Of a stretch of DNA of 64,000 nucleotides, positions 33,525-43,894 are shown piece after piece. The notes under the pieces are model-generated. The model had not been told where the DNA came from and made no database searches. It saw only the letters and a program-made list of their open reading frames with translations. Source of the DNA: an uncultured Kangiella sp. (GTDB taxonomy: Bacteria > Pseudomonadota > Gammaproteobacteria > Enterobacterales > Kangiellaceae); NCBI GenBank assembly GCA_947503435.1, contig CANNDL010000004.1, positions 1 to 64,000 on the forward strand, read 5' to 3'. How positions within the stretch are numbered: position 1 is the stretch's first letter; each line of letters begins with the position of its first letter. Both the position numbers and the translations under genes were made by a program.

Positions 33525-36500
33525 TTGATTGATCCGCAAATAAAAATAAGCACTTGGAAGCGCTTACTCTTAGCTGCCTGTTGGTGTTTGCTGATCCAGG
33601 TTTCAAATGAAATAAAAGCGGCGGAGTCACCCTCAGATAGTATTGAAATCGAAAGCGAGCTTTCGCACAGCATTGTGGTTGATATGGTACAAGATCGACA
33701 GGGGTTTATCTGGGTAGGAACTATAGCAGGATTAAATCGGTATGATGGTCATCAAGTTTCTCAATTCTATCAGCAATCCCATGGCTTAAGTTCGGATATA
33801 ATCAATGTATTGGAAATGGACTCTGAGGGTAATGTTTGGGTCGGAACTGAGAATGGTTTAAGCGTATTTTGGCAAGACAAAGGCATTTTTCAGAGCTTTT
33901 ATCATAATGCGGCTGATAATTTAACTTTGGCTTCCGATCAGATTTTAAGTTTAGCGGCGGCTGGAAATGGAGATCTTTGGATCGGAACCGACAATGGTTT
34001 ATCTTACTTCCAAGCGGCAACGCAAAGTTTTAAACCTTTCTCCTTAATTAATGTGGTTGGTGTTCCGGTTACCAACGATGAAATCTCAGCGATTAATCAC
34101 ACCTCTAAAGTAACGCTTCTCGGCACAGGTGATGGTGTGCTGGCAAAACTAAACGAACAAGGATTCTTTGAGCAGCTATCGACTTCTAGTAATTTAGGAG
34201 CCATTACACAAATCGAACCGCTTTCCGAAACCAAGTTTTATATTCTAAGTGATGCAGGATTATTTATTTGGGATGATTTAGCGAAACAATTGGATGAGGT
34301 TGAGTTAAGCTCCCTTGGAATAGCTGATAATTTTATTGAAATTAGCGACCTGACAGTTGGTCAAAATAATAATCTTTGGTTGGGTACGTTGAAAAATGGA
34401 CTTTTCCGAGTAGATTTAACTACTAATAAAAGTGAGCAATTTTTTTATCGACGTACTAAGGATGGATATATAGGCGTTAGTAGAATTGTTACTCTGCTTG
34501 AAGACAAAACCGGTGTTTTGTGGTTAGGCACTGAAGCTAATTTGCATTGGTTGAACCCCAACCTAATCAATTTCAAGCATTATAATCAACAAAGCGACAG
34601 TGATGCCGAAATATCAGGAGATTCAGTTTTTGCCTTAATGGTTGATTCCGAAGGTTGGAACTGGATTGGAACTGAGTTTGATGGAATAAGTGTATTAAAA
34701 CCACAAGGTAAGGTTTTTATTGAAGACCCAAACTTGCAGTTACCAACATTAAGTGGAGCTTCAGTTAATTCTATTGTTGAAGGGCCTAATGGCAAAGTCT
34801 GGATATTGGTCGCTGATGGTTTATGGCTTTTTGATAAAAACACGGCGAAATTTTCACAGTTAAACCAATTAGACTTTAGAAAAGCAACTTTATATTCCGC
34901 GCAATATTATCAATCTGAGTTGTGGATTTCTAGCTCGAAAGGGATGTGGAGACTGGCAGAAAACGGTGATTTGAAACAGTATCTAGTCGATCAACAAGTA
35001 TTTAACTTAAAAAATAAGATCTTGAGTTTTGTGATTGATAGTCAGAATGATTCACTATGGCTAGCTACCGAGCAAGGTATCGTGAAATTTGATATAAGCG
35101 CTGAGAGTTTTGTAGAGCTTAGTCAAATAATTGATGATGTGCCCAGTGGCCTAGCCGCGACCATTTATGACTTGTATTTGGATATTCATGGTCGCTTGTG
35201 GGCTGGGTCTTATCAAAATGGGCTTTATAAAATAGATTTTACTAAGCAGCAAATTGCGGTCATAAATAACAGCAATTCGATGTTGAACAATGTGGTTTAT
35301 TCTATCCAACCAGATTCCAACCACTTTTTATGGTTGGCCACTGCTAGCTGGCTGTTTAGATTCGATACTAGAGATCAAAGCCTCACTCACTTTAGTTCGA
35401 TTCAGGGACAGCCCATTCGAGACTTTAATCTGGGAGCGAAAGCGAAAGACTTGAATGGTAAGTTACTTTTAGGCGGAATTAATGGGGTAATTCACTTTGA
35501 CCCTATTGCCTATAAAGAAGATTTATTGCCAGCAAGCCCTATCATTACGGATATATTAATTAATAGCCAAGCAGCAACAATTGGTGTTGATGATAAATCT
35601 CATTCTAAGTTACCAGTTAACATGACGGATAACATAAAACTTTTTCATGATGATACCTCTTTAGCTATTGTATTTTCAGCAATGCATTTTGCTAACCCTA
35701 AAAACAATAGGTATCGCTATAAACTGGAAGGTTATGATAATGATTGGATTGAGGTTGATGCTAATGGCCGTCGCGCTATTTATGCCAAGTTAGAGTCAGG
35801 GACTTATAAATTTCAGTTGCTGGCTTCTAATAAAGACGGCCAATGGTCTCAAGAGCCAACCACCCTTGAAATTGAAGTATTACCATCGCCCTATTTTTCT
35901 AAGTTAGCTTTGCTGCTTTATACCTTGGTATTAGCAACCTTATTTATTATAGGTGCTAGTTTGTATCGCTCAAGAATCAATGAACGACGTGCAGCACAGC
36001 AAAAATTGGCGGAGAGTGAAGAGCGATTGAAATTATCACTTTGGGGAAGCGGTGATGAATTATGGGATTGGGATTTAAATTCGGGCGCTTTACATTTATC
36101 CAATGAGTGGGAGCAAGACTTTCCTCGAGATGGTATTCGTAGTGGCTACTCGGAAGCGAACTCTAATATTCATCCGAATGACTTACCTTATGTAAAGCAA
36201 GCCCTGAATGCCCACATCAATGGTAAATCTGAACACTTCGAAAGTACATACCGTTTAAGTGATGACGCAGGCGGTTGGATTTGGGTGCTGGATCAAGGAA
36301 AAAGCGTAGAGTTTGATGGTGAGCGTCCGATTCGTATGGCGGGCACCATAAAAAATGTATCGGAAATCAAAGATGCCGAACAGCAGTTAAGCGTGATCGC
36401 CAAATCCTTTGAGAATATTTCTGACGCGGTTTGGATTTTGGATGCAGAGTTAAGGTATATCGTAATTAATAAAGCTTTCGAAACCATTACTGGATACAGC

Positions 36501-38087
36501 GAAGAAGAAGTCATTGGTGCGCCGATGCAAGAAAATGCCATTAAGGATATGACTGATAACTTTTATCAAAAATTGATGGTGTTGCTTGATCAAAAAGGTA
36601 GTTGGCAAGGGGAGTTAGAGGCTATTCGAAGTGACGGGACACCTTACCCTATTGATATTAATATTGATGTGGTGCGTGATAATGATGGCAATGTTATTAA
36701 CTATGTAGGGGTCTTTTCTGATATTACTTATCGCAAAATTGCTGAAAAAGAATTACGACGTTTAGCGACTACCGATCAATTGACGAGCTTACCCAATCGA
36801 AATACCTTCCGTAGTGAAGCGGAAGCGGTTTTAAGCCAATCAAAGCAAAATGAGCAACATGCTTTATTGTTTATTGATTTGGATAACTTTAAACGTATTA
36901 ATGATTCGCTAGGGCATAGTGTTGGCGATGAGTTGTTAATGGTTGTGGCAGAGCATTTACAAAGCGTCATGGCGGACAACCAAGGCATGGTTGCTCGATT
37001 AGGTGGTGATGAATTTATAATTTTCTTGCAAGATGTTGATGCATGGAATCACCCTGCGAAAGTTGCCCAAGCCATATTAGAGCGATTCGCACATACTCTA
37101 AAGTTAAGTGCTAACGAAATCATGGTTTCTCCAAGTATCGGTATCGTCATGTACCCTGAGAATGGCGATAGTGCAGATGAGTTGTTGCGTAATGCCGACA
37201 CGGCGATGTATTACGCCAAAAAGAAAGGCAAGAACACATTCCAATTCTATACTCGCCAGATGAACGAACAGGCTAAGATGCGATTGAATTTGGAAAATGA
37301 TCTACGTACCGCAATTGAAAGAGATGAATTTGTAGTTTTCTACCAGCCCAAAGTTAGTTTGGAAACTGGAACCATTAGTAGCTTTGAAGCGCTAGTGCGT
37401 TGGCGCAGTGAAAAGCGTGGCTTGGTGATGCCGAATGAATTTATTCCTCTCGCGGAAGAGTCTGGCTTGATCATCCCCATTAGTCAGCAAGTCATTGAAA
37501 AAGCTTGTATTCAAGTTCGAGATTGGCAAAAACGTGGTTTGTTCGATGGGAAAATGGCGATTAACCTTTCTGCAATTCAGTTCTACCATGAGAACCTGTG
37601 GGAAACCGTTAAAAACGCGTTGCACTTAGCTAATTTAGATGCCGCTAGCATAGAGTTTGAAATTACCGAAGGCATGGTAATGCAAGACTTAGCTCACTCT
37701 ATTCAGCAAATGAATACTCTTAAAGAAATGGGCGTTGCGCTGGCATTGGATGATTTTGGGGTTGGCTATTCATCTTTAGGAAATTTAAAGGACTTCCCAA
37801 TTGATACGCTTAAAATTGATCGCTCATTCGTATGGGATTTAGACGACTCAGTCCGAGATAGGAAATTAGTTTCATCTATTATTACTCTAGCACATAACCT
37901 TGATATTAAAGTAGTTGCAGAAGGTGTTGAAACCATTAAGCAGGTAGAGGAATTACGTGCAATGAATTGTGAAGAAATCCAAGGATTTATATTTAGTCGA
38001 CCGGTACCAGCATTTGAGGCAGAGAAACTACTAACAGATCCTGGCGCAAATTTAGAACGAGCACTGGCAGAAGCCACTGACGATTAA
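33525..38087 (+). CDS. Propeller-sensor diguanylate cyclase/phosphodiesterase (Reg_prop-Y_Y_Y-PAS-PAS-GGDEF-EAL)
   Basis: The 1520-residue protein uses a TTG start at 33525, five bases after GGGAGG. A signal peptide leads into about 650 residues of repeated WVGTxxGLxxxDxxxxxFxxF units (two-component-regulator propeller). A Y_Y_Y domain (about 700-785) and one transmembrane segment (about 790-812) follow. Two PAS domains (about 835-1075), a GGDEF domain with intact RLGGDEF (about 1159) and an EAL domain with intact FEALVRWR (about 1285) and DDFGVGYSSL complete it. Both c-di-GMP enzyme motifs look active; no RxxD inhibitory site precedes GGDEF. The periplasmic propeller is likely the ligand sensor. 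Confidence 0.93.
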   Translation: MIDPQIKISTWKRLLLAACWCLLIQVSNEIKAAESPSDSIEIESELSHSIVVDMVQDRQGFIWVGTIAGLNRYDGHQVSQFYQQSHGLSSDIINVLEMDSEGNVWVGTENGLSVFWQDKGIFQSFYHNAADNLTLASDQILSLAAAGNGDLWIGTDNGLSYFQAATQSFKPFSLINVVGVPVTNDEISAINHTSKVTLLGTGDGVLAKLNEQGFFEQLSTSSNLGAITQIEPLSETKFYILSDAGLFIWDDLAKQLDEVELSSLGIADNFIEISDLTVGQNNNLWLGTLKNGLFRVDLTTNKSEQFFYRRTKDGYIGVSRIVTLLEDKTGVLWLGTEANLHWLNPNLINFKHYNQQSDSDAEISGDSVFALMVDSEGWNWIGTEFDGISVLKPQGKVFIEDPNLQLPTLSGASVNSIVEGPNGKVWILVADGLWLFDKNTAKFSQLNQLDFRKATLYSAQYYQSELWISSSKGMWRLAENGDLKQYLVDQQVFNLKNKILSFVIDSQNDSLWLATEQGIVKFDISAESFVELSQIIDDVPSGLAATIYDLYLDIHGRLWAGSYQNGLYKIDFTKQQIAVINNSNSMLNNVVYSIQPDSNHFLWLATASWLFRFDTRDQSLTHFSSIQGQPIRDFNLGAKAKDLNGKLLLGGINGVIHFDPIAYKEDLLPASPIITDILINSQAATIGVDDKSHSKLPVNMTDNIKLFHDDTSLAIVFSAMHFANPKNNRYRYKLEGYDNDWIEVDANGRRAIYAKLESGTYKFQLLASNKDGQWSQEPTTLEIEVLPSPYFSKLALLLYTLVLATLFIIGASLYRSRINERRAAQQKLAESEERLKLSLWGSGDELWDWDLNSGALHLSNEWEQDFPRDGIRSGYSEANSNIHPNDLPYVKQALNAHINGKSEHFESTYRLSDDAGGWIWVLDQGKSVEFDGERPIRMAGTIKNVSEIKDAEQQLSVIAKSFENISDAVWILDAELRYIVINKAFETITGYSEEEVIGAPMQENAIKDMTDNFYQKLMVLLDQKGSWQGELEAIRSDGTPYPIDINIDVVRDNDGNVINYVGVFSDITYRKIAEKELRRLATTDQLTSLPNRNTFRSEAEAVLSQSKQNEQHALLFIDLDNFKRINDSLGHSVGDELLMVVAEHLQSVMADNQGMVARLGGDEFIIFLQDVDAWNHPAKVAQAILERFAHTLKLSANEIMVSPSIGIVMYPENGDSADELLRNADTAMYYAKKKGKNTFQFYTRQMNEQAKMRLNLENDLRTAIERDEFVVFYQPKVSLETGTISSFEALVRWRSEKRGLVMPNEFIPLAEESGLIIPISQQVIEKACIQVRDWQKRGLFDGKMAINLSAIQFYHENLWETVKNALHLANLDAASIEFEITEGMVMQDLAHSIQQMNTLKEMGVALALDDFGVGYSSLGNLKDFPIDTLKIDRSFVWDLDDSVRDRKLVSSIITLAHNLDIKVVAEGVETIKQVEELRAMNCEEIQGFIFSRPVPAFEAEKLLTDPGANLERALAEATDD

Positions 38088-38146
38088 TCAAAAATAGCAT
38101 AAATCAACTAGATCCACCTTTGGAACTGGAAAATTGTTGCAAATTT

Positions 38147-38163
38147 AAGCAAATCATTTGCTT
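38147..38163. promoter_or_regulatory. Perfect 17-base inverted repeat upstream of tkt
   Basis: AAGCAAAT-C-ATTTGCTT lies 60 bases upstream of the tkt start. It could be an operator for the glycolytic operon; it is not the known Cra or HexR consensus. Confidence 0.35.
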
Positions 38164-38222
38164 GGCTGGTAAGGGTTTGAGACAATATGCGCCTTAAAAT
38201 TCCCTATCTGATTGGAGATTTG

Positions 38223-40229
38223 ATGTCAGCATCATCGCCTAGCCGTTTTGAGATGGCCAACGCCATTCGTGCCTTAAGTATGGACGCCGTCCAAAAAGCC
38301 AAGTCTGGTCACCCAGGAGCCCCAATGGGCATGGCCGATATCGCCCAAGTCCTATGGAATGATTATTTAAAACACAATCCTTCCAATCCTAATTGGGTAA
38401 ATCGTGACCGTTTTGTGATGTCTAATGGCCATGGTTCGATGATGGTTTATTCGACTTTGCACTTAACTGGCTATGATGTATCGATTGACGATATTAAGAA
38501 TTTCCGTCAGATCCACTCTAAAACTCCTGGCCATCCAGAATACGGTTACACTCCAGGTGTTGAAACCACCACAGGTCCACTTGGACAAGGTATCGCCAAC
38601 GCAGTGGGTTTTGCCATTGCTGAGAAAACCTTAGCAGCACAATTTAATCAACCAGGCCATGATGTTATAGATCACAATACTTATGTGTTTATGGGCGATG
38701 GTTGCTTGATGGAAGGCATTTCGCACGAAGTATGTTCTTTAGCAGGCACACTGGGTTTAGGCAAGTTGATTGTTTTTTGGGATGACAATGGCATCTCGAT
38801 TGATGGCGAAGTAGAAGGTTGGTTTAACGACGATACGCCAAAGCGTTTTGAGTCATATGGCTGGCAAGTGATTGCTGGGGTTGATGGTCATGATCCTGAA
38901 GCTATCATTAAAGCGGTGGATGCTGCTAAAGCAGATGATGAGCGCCCAACGCTGATTTGTTGTAAAACCGTTATTGGTTTTGGTTCGCCGAACAAAGAAG
39001 GCAAAGAAGATTGTCACGGTGCACCGCTTGGTGATGATGAAATCGTATTAGCTCGTAAAAAATTAGGTTGGACCGCTCCAGCTTTCGAAATTCCTCAAGA
39101 TATTGCCTCAGCTTGGAATGCCCAAGATGAAGGTGCTGCTAATGAGTCAGCTTGGAATGAGAAGTTTGCAGCTTATGAAAAAGCCTATCCAGAATTAGCA
39201 GCTGAATTAACTCGTCGTCTGAACTCTGAGTTACCCGCAGATTTCGCAGCGAAATCACAAAACTATATCGAAAGCTTACAAACCGAAGGTCCAACGGTAG
39301 CTTCGCGTAAAGCTTCTCAAATGGCACTTAATGCTTACGCACCCCTATTACCAGAAATGGTTGGCGGTTCTGCAGATTTGGCAGGATCAAACTTAACCAT
39401 TCATGCCGGCTCAAAAGGCATTGATGCTAAAGATGCCTCTGGCAATTATTTATATTACGGCGTTCGTGAGTTTGGTATGTGTGCCATTATGAATGGTATG
39501 GCGCTACACGGTGGCTTGATGCCTTATGGCGGTACTTTCCTGATCTTCATGGAGTATGCACGCAATGCGGTTCGCATGGCAGCGCTGATGAAACAACAAG
39601 CGATTTATGTATTCACTCACGACTCTATTGGTTTGGGTGAAGATGGCCCAACTCACCAGCCTGTTGAGCAACTTGCCAATATGCGCTTAACACCTAATTG
39701 CTCGGTATGGCGTCCTTGTGATGCAGTCGAAACTGCAGTGGCTTGGAAAGTAGCGATTGAAAATCAAACAGGCCCAACTGCATTAAGCTTGTCGCGTCAA
39801 AACTTACAACATCAAAAGCGCTCGAATGAACAATTAGCAAATATTGCTCGCGGCGCTTATGTCATTCACGAAGCAAGCGGTACAGCCGATGCTATCTTGA
39901 TCGCCACCGGTTCAGAAGTTGAGCTGGCGATTGATGCAGCTAAGCAATTAGCAGAGCAGGGTAAAAATATTCGCGTGGTTTCTATGCCTTCAACTGATGT
40001 GTTTGATGCGCAGGATGCAGATTATAAAGAATCTGTATTACCTGCTACAGTGACTAAGCGTGTTGCGGTAGAAGCTGGTATTGCCGATTACTGGTACAAG
40101 TATGTAGGTTTGAATGGCGCGGTTGTTGGTATGACAAGTTTCGGCGAATCAGCACCAGCTGGCGAATTATTTAAACACTTTGGGTTTACGGTTGAAAACA
40201 TCGTAGCCAAAACTAATGAGCTTTTTTAA
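38223..40229 (+). CDS. tkt: Transketolase
   Basis: The 668-residue thiamine-diphosphate enzyme transfers two-carbon units in the pentose phosphate pathway. [13 protein letters not shown] (about 28), GPLGQG (about 115), the ThDP motif GDGCLMEG (about 155) and the central [16 protein letters not shown] block are intact. The start at 38223 follows GGAG by five bases and gives [16 protein letters not shown], aligning with E. coli TktA (663). A reading from 38187 would add twelve residues. It heads the tkt-gap-pgk-fba run. Confidence 0.97.
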   Translation: MSASSPSRFEMANAIRALSMDAVQKAKSGHPGAPMGMADIAQVLWNDYLKHNPSNPNWVNRDRFVMSNGHGSMMVYSTLHLTGYDVSIDDIKNFRQIHSKTPGHPEYGYTPGVETTTGPLGQGIANAVGFAIAEKTLAAQFNQPGHDVIDHNTYVFMGDGCLMEGISHEVCSLAGTLGLGKLIVFWDDNGISIDGEVEGWFNDDTPKRFESYGWQVIAGVDGHDPEAIIKAVDAAKADDERPTLICCKTVIGFGSPNKEGKEDCHGAPLGDDEIVLARKKLGWTAPAFEIPQDIASAWNAQDEGAANESAWNEKFAAYEKAYPELAAELTRRLNSELPADFAAKSQNYIESLQTEGPTVASRKASQMALNAYAPLLPEMVGGSADLAGSNLTIHAGSKGIDAKDASGNYLYYGVREFGMCAIMNGMALHGGLMPYGGTFLIFMEYARNAVRMAALMKQQAIYVFTHDSIGLGEDGPTHQPVEQLANMRLTPNCSVWRPCDAVETAVAWKVAIENQTGPTALSLSRQNLQHQKRSNEQLANIARGAYVIHEASGTADAILIATGSEVELAIDAAKQLAEQGKNIRVVSMPSTDVFDAQDADYKESVLPATVTKRVAVEAGIADYWYKYVGLNGAVVGMTSFGESAPAGELFKHFGFTVENIVAKTNELF

Positions 40230-40282
40230 AAGCTTTTTCGTTAAGAATTTAATTTAAAACTGTAGTATTCCGGAGATCTCAA

Positions 40283-41284
40283 ATGACAGTTAAAGTAGCA
40301 ATTAATGGTTATGGCCGTATTGGCCGCACAGCACTTCGCGCAATTTATGAGCATGGCTACCGTGACCGTATTGAAGTGGTTGCGATTAACTCTTCGCACC
40401 CAGCGGAAACCACCAAACATTTAACAAAATACGATACCACCCATGGTCGTTTTAATGAAGATGTCTCAACAGACGGCGAACACTTAATTATTAATGGCGA
40501 CAAAATTAAATTATATGCCGAACGTAATCCAGAGCTTATCCCATGGGGCGAGCAAGATGTTGATATCGTATTCGAATGTACTGGCGTATTTAAAGATCAA
40601 GCTGGTTGTGCCAAACACTTTAAAGGTGGTGCAAAGAAAGTATTAATTTCAGCTCCTGGTGCAGCAGACGTTGATGCAACGGTTGTTTTCGGCGTGAACG
40701 ATGACATCTTAAAACCAGAGCATCGCGTAGTGTCAAACGCATCATGTACTACGAACTGCTTAGCACCTTTAGCTAAAGTTCTTGATGAAACAGTGGGTAT
40801 CAAGAAAGGCCTAGTGAATACTATTCATGCCTACACTAACGATCAAAAATTGATTGATAACCAGCATTCAGATTTGCGTCGTGCCCGCGCAGCAGCTGCG
40901 AGCATTATCCCAACGAAAACCGGTGCGGCTAAAGCTGTTGGTTTAGTATTACCACAACTTAACGGTAAACTAGACGGTTTTGCCATGCGTGTACCAACGA
41001 TTAACGTTTCTTGTGTAGATTTAACCTTTGAAGCGGGTCGTGATACTTCTGCGGAAGAAATTAACGCAATCGTTAAAAAAGCAGCAGATGAGCATGTGCT
41101 TTGCTATAACGATGAGCCATTAGTTTCTATCGATTTTAATCACAGCCCAGCCTCATCAAGTTTTGATGCAGGTCAAACTCGTGTAATGGATGGCAATTTA
41201 GTAAAGGTAGTCACTTGGTATGATAACGAGTGGGGTTTCAGTAACCGCATGTTAGACGTCGCCATTAAGATGATGGCTGTTTAA
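40283..41284 (+). CDS. gap: Type I glyceraldehyde-3-phosphate dehydrogenase (GapB-like)
   Basis: The 333-residue enzyme has catalytic Cys155 in SNASCTTNC, His182 in IHAYTNDQ and the [11 protein letters not shown] loop. These fit GAPDH better than erythrose-4-phosphate dehydrogenase, which is encoded at this position in E. coli (epd). At the end of the second Rossmann strand the sequence is [16 protein letters not shown], with no Asp where NAD-specific enzymes have one. Bacillus GapB has a similar Ala/Ser there and prefers NADP, so NADP or dual use is plausible (inference). It lies between tkt and pgk. Confidence 0.9.
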   Translation: MTVKVAINGYGRIGRTALRAIYEHGYRDRIEVVAINSSHPAETTKHLTKYDTTHGRFNEDVSTDGEHLIINGDKIKLYAERNPELIPWGEQDVDIVFECTGVFKDQAGCAKHFKGGAKKVLISAPGAADVDATVVFGVNDDILKPEHRVVSNASCTTNCLAPLAKVLDETVGIKKGLVNTIHAYTNDQKLIDNQHSDLRRARAAAASIIPTKTGAAKAVGLVLPQLNGKLDGFAMRVPTINVSCVDLTFEAGRDTSAEEINAIVKKAADEHVLCYNDEPLVSIDFNHSPASSSFDAGQTRVMDGNLVKVVTWYDNEWGFSNRMLDVAIKMMAV

Positions 41285-41290
41285 GCGGTC

Positions 41291-41391
41291 TTTTTGTCTT
41301 GATACTTTGTTGCAATTATTTTGTTCAACGCTCATGTACGGAAGTACACTCCGCTTGCCCAAAATAATTGTGCCGCGTCTCAAAACAAAAA
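41291..41391. repeat. About 100-base imperfect inverted-repeat element between gap and pgk
   Basis: CAATTATTTTG (41313-41323) pairs exactly with CAAAATAATTG (41360-41370). Outer arms beginning TTTTTGT and ending ACAAAAA extend the stem to about 30 bases with mismatches. The centre contains TGTAC-GGAA-GTACA flanked by CGCTC and CTCCGC. The RNA would form a long hairpin within the operon. I recall similar elements in other gammaproteobacteria, but no second copy was noticed here. Confidence 0.6.
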
Positions 41392-41483
41392 TCCTCGCTT
41401 AAAAGTGAGTTGTTAAAAGGCTTTTTTCGGAAAGTCTTTTGCGTTTTAAAGATTTAAGATATTTTGATAAAAGGTTCTAATAC

Positions 41484-42668
41484 ATGAATGTTTTAAGAAT
41501 GGCAGATTTAGATTTACAAGGTAAGCGCGTGCTTATCCGTGAAGATCTAAATGTTCCGGTTAAAGATGGAAAAATTACTAGTGATGTTAGAATCCAAGCT
41601 TCAATACCGACTATTAAATTAGCGCTTGAAAAGGGTGCTAAAGTGATGGTGATGTCACACCGTGGCCGTCCTACGGAAGGTGTTTTGACCGAAAAAGATT
41701 CGATGCAAATCGTTGCTGATTATTTGAATGAGCAGCTCGATGTGCCAGTTCGTTTGGTCGCTGAGTATCTAACCGGTGTTGAAGTAGAGCAGGGCGAAGT
41801 AGTAGTTTTCGAAAACGTTCGCTGTAATGTTGGTGAAAAAGCTAATGACGATCGTTTAGCAAAAATGTATGCAGAACTTTGTGACGTATTTGTGCATGAC
41901 GCGTTCGGCACTGCTCACCGCGCTCAGGCTTCAACTCATGGTGTTGCAAAATTTGCACCAACTGCTTGTGCGGGTTTATTACTTGCCGGTGAATTAGAAG
42001 CGCTTGGTAAAGCTTTAGATAATCCAGCGCGCCCAATGGTTGCGATTGTTGGTGGTTCGAAAGTTTCTACTAAGCTTACTGTACTAGAAAAGTTATCAGG
42101 TATCGTTGATCAGCTTATCGTTGGCGGTGGCATCGCTAACACTTTTATTGCTGCTGAAGGACATGCGGTAGGTAAATCATTATATGAAAAAGATCTAATT
42201 CCAGAAGCCAAGCGGCTGATCGAGCAGGCAAAAGCAAATAATGGTGAGATTCCAGTGCCAGTAGATGTAGTGACCGGCAAAGAATTTTCTGAAAACGCAG
42301 CTGCGGAAGCTAAGTCAGTTTCTGAAGTTGCAGATGACGATATGATTTTTGATATTGGTGAAGAATCTGCTGAGCAGTTGGCAAGAATTTTAGCAAAAGC
42401 TAAAACCATTGTTTGGAATGGCCCAGTAGGAGTTTTTGAATTTGATCAGTTTGGCAAAGGTACCGAAATTATTTCTCGTGCAATTGCAGCAAGTGATGGA
42501 TTTTCCATAGCTGGCGGTGGTGACACTGTGGCAGCAGTAGATAAATATGGCATTAAAGATCAGGTTTCATATATTTCAACGGGTGGCGGAGCATTTTTGG
42601 AATTTTTAGAAGGCAAAGAGTTACCGGCAGTGGCTGTGTTAGAGCAGCGTGCCAAAGAAGCGGTATAA
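41484..42668 (+). CDS. pgk: Phosphoglycerate kinase
   Basis: The 394-residue cytosolic kinase interconverts 1,3-bisphosphoglycerate and 3-phosphoglycerate with ATP. Typical blocks are [13 protein letters not shown] (about 15), MSHRGRP (about 56), [13 protein letters not shown] (about 139), VGGSKVSTK (about 190) and the C-terminal [24 protein letters not shown]. Length is normal (E. coli 387). It is separated from gap by the hairpin element and from fba by 35 bases, so it belongs to the central-carbon operon, perhaps with altered expression relative to the upstream genes. Confidence 0.98.
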   Translation: MNVLRMADLDLQGKRVLIREDLNVPVKDGKITSDVRIQASIPTIKLALEKGAKVMVMSHRGRPTEGVLTEKDSMQIVADYLNEQLDVPVRLVAEYLTGVEVEQGEVVVFENVRCNVGEKANDDRLAKMYAELCDVFVHDAFGTAHRAQASTHGVAKFAPTACAGLLLAGELEALGKALDNPARPMVAIVGGSKVSTKLTVLEKLSGIVDQLIVGGGIANTFIAAEGHAVGKSLYEKDLIPEAKRLIEQAKANNGEIPVPVDVVTGKEFSENAAAEAKSVSEVADDDMIFDIGEESAEQLARILAKAKTIVWNGPVGVFEFDQFGKGTEIISRAIAASDGFSIAGGGDTVAAVDKYGIKDQVSYISTGGGAFLEFLEGKELPAVAVLEQRAKEAV

Positions 42669-42703
42669 AATAGAATTCATAGATTAGGGTAAAAGGTAGA
42701 GTT

Positions 42704-43768
42704 ATGGCATTAATCACATTAAGACAGTTATTAGACCATGCAGCAGAAAATGCTTATGGTATTCCAGCATTCAATGTTAATAATTTAGAACAGATGCGCG
42801 CGGTAATGCAGGCGGCTGATGAAACGGATTCACCAGTTATTGTTCAAGCATCAGCAGGAGCTCGTAAATATGCGGGTTCGAATTTTTTACGTCATCTAAT
42901 ATTGGCGGCAACGGAAGAATTTCCGCATATTCCAGTTTGTATGCACCAAGATCATGGTGCTTCGCCAGCGATTTGCCAGCAATCTATTCAGCTAGGTTTT
43001 ACATCTGTGATGATGGATGGCTCATTAGAAGAAGATATGAAAACACCTGCTTCATATGAGTACAACTCTCGCGTGACTAAATTAGCCACTGACATGGCGC
43101 ATGCTTGTGGTGTTTCGGTTGAAGGCGAACTTGGTTGCTTAGGCTCTCTTGAAACTGGCATGGCTGGTGAAGAAGATGGCTCTGGCGCGGAAGGAATTTT
43201 AACAGAAGATCAGTTGTTAACGGACCCTGAAGAAGCGGCTCAGTTTGTTAAAGATACTGGTGTTGACGCACTGGCAATTGCAATTGGTACTTCGCACGGC
43301 GCTTACAAATTCACTCGTCCGCCAACTGGTGATGTACTTTCTATTGATCGAATCAAAGCCATCCATAAGCGTATTCCTGATACTCATTTAGTTATGCATG
43401 GCTCTTCGTCAGTACCGCAAGACTGGTTAGCTGTAATTAATGAATACGGTGGCGATTTGGGTGAAACTTACGGTGTTCCAGTCGCAGAAATTCAAGAAGG
43501 TATCAAAAACGGTGTACGTAAAGTTAACATTGATACTGATCTTAGGTTAGCGGCGACAGGTGCGGTGCGTAAATTCTTACAGCATAATCCAAAAGAATTT
43601 GATCCGCGTAAATATAACAAAGTAGCGCAAGATGCGATGCAAGCAATTTGTAAAGCGCGTTATGAAGCCTTTAATACTGCTGGTAATGCTTCTAAGATTA
43701 GGCCAATAAATTTAGAACAAATGGCAATTGATTATAAAGCTGGCAAGCTTGATCCACGAGTAAATTAG
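42704..43768 (+). CDS. fba: Class II fructose-1,6-bisphosphate aldolase
   Basis: The 354-residue zinc aldolase cleaves fructose-1,6-bisphosphate. The zinc ligand region CMHQDHGAS (about 83), the DGSLEED segment (about 105), [10 protein letters not shown] (about 143), [11 protein letters not shown] and [13 protein letters not shown] (about 230) are all present. It resembles the Pseudomonas-type Fba (354 residues) that follows pgk. It is the last gene of the tkt-gap-pgk-fba run and is followed by a strong terminator. Confidence 0.98.
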   Translation: MALITLRQLLDHAAENAYGIPAFNVNNLEQMRAVMQAADETDSPVIVQASAGARKYAGSNFLRHLILAATEEFPHIPVCMHQDHGASPAICQQSIQLGFTSVMMDGSLEEDMKTPASYEYNSRVTKLATDMAHACGVSVEGELGCLGSLETGMAGEEDGSGAEGILTEDQLLTDPEEAAQFVKDTGVDALAIAIGTSHGAYKFTRPPTGDVLSIDRIKAIHKRIPDTHLVMHGSSSVPQDWLAVINEYGGDLGETYGVPVAEIQEGIKNGVRKVNIDTDLRLAATGAVRKFLQHNPKEFDPRKYNKVAQDAMQAICKARYEAFNTAGNASKIRPINLEQMAIDYKAGKLDPRVN

Positions 43769-43785
43769 TTTGTAATATTGATTTT

Positions 43786-43810
43786 AAAGCCGGCAATTGC
43801 CGGCTTTTTT
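43786..43810 (+). terminator. Rho-independent terminator after fba
   Basis: AAAGCCGGCAA and TTGCCGGCTTT are perfectly complementary and are followed by T residues; this ends the central-carbon operon. Confidence 0.95.
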
Positions 43811-43894
43811 GTGCCTGAAAATTATACAGCAGTGGATTTGTTGATTAATAAATAGTCTGTTAAATTGATGGAATAGGGAAATTTGGGGGTTCAA

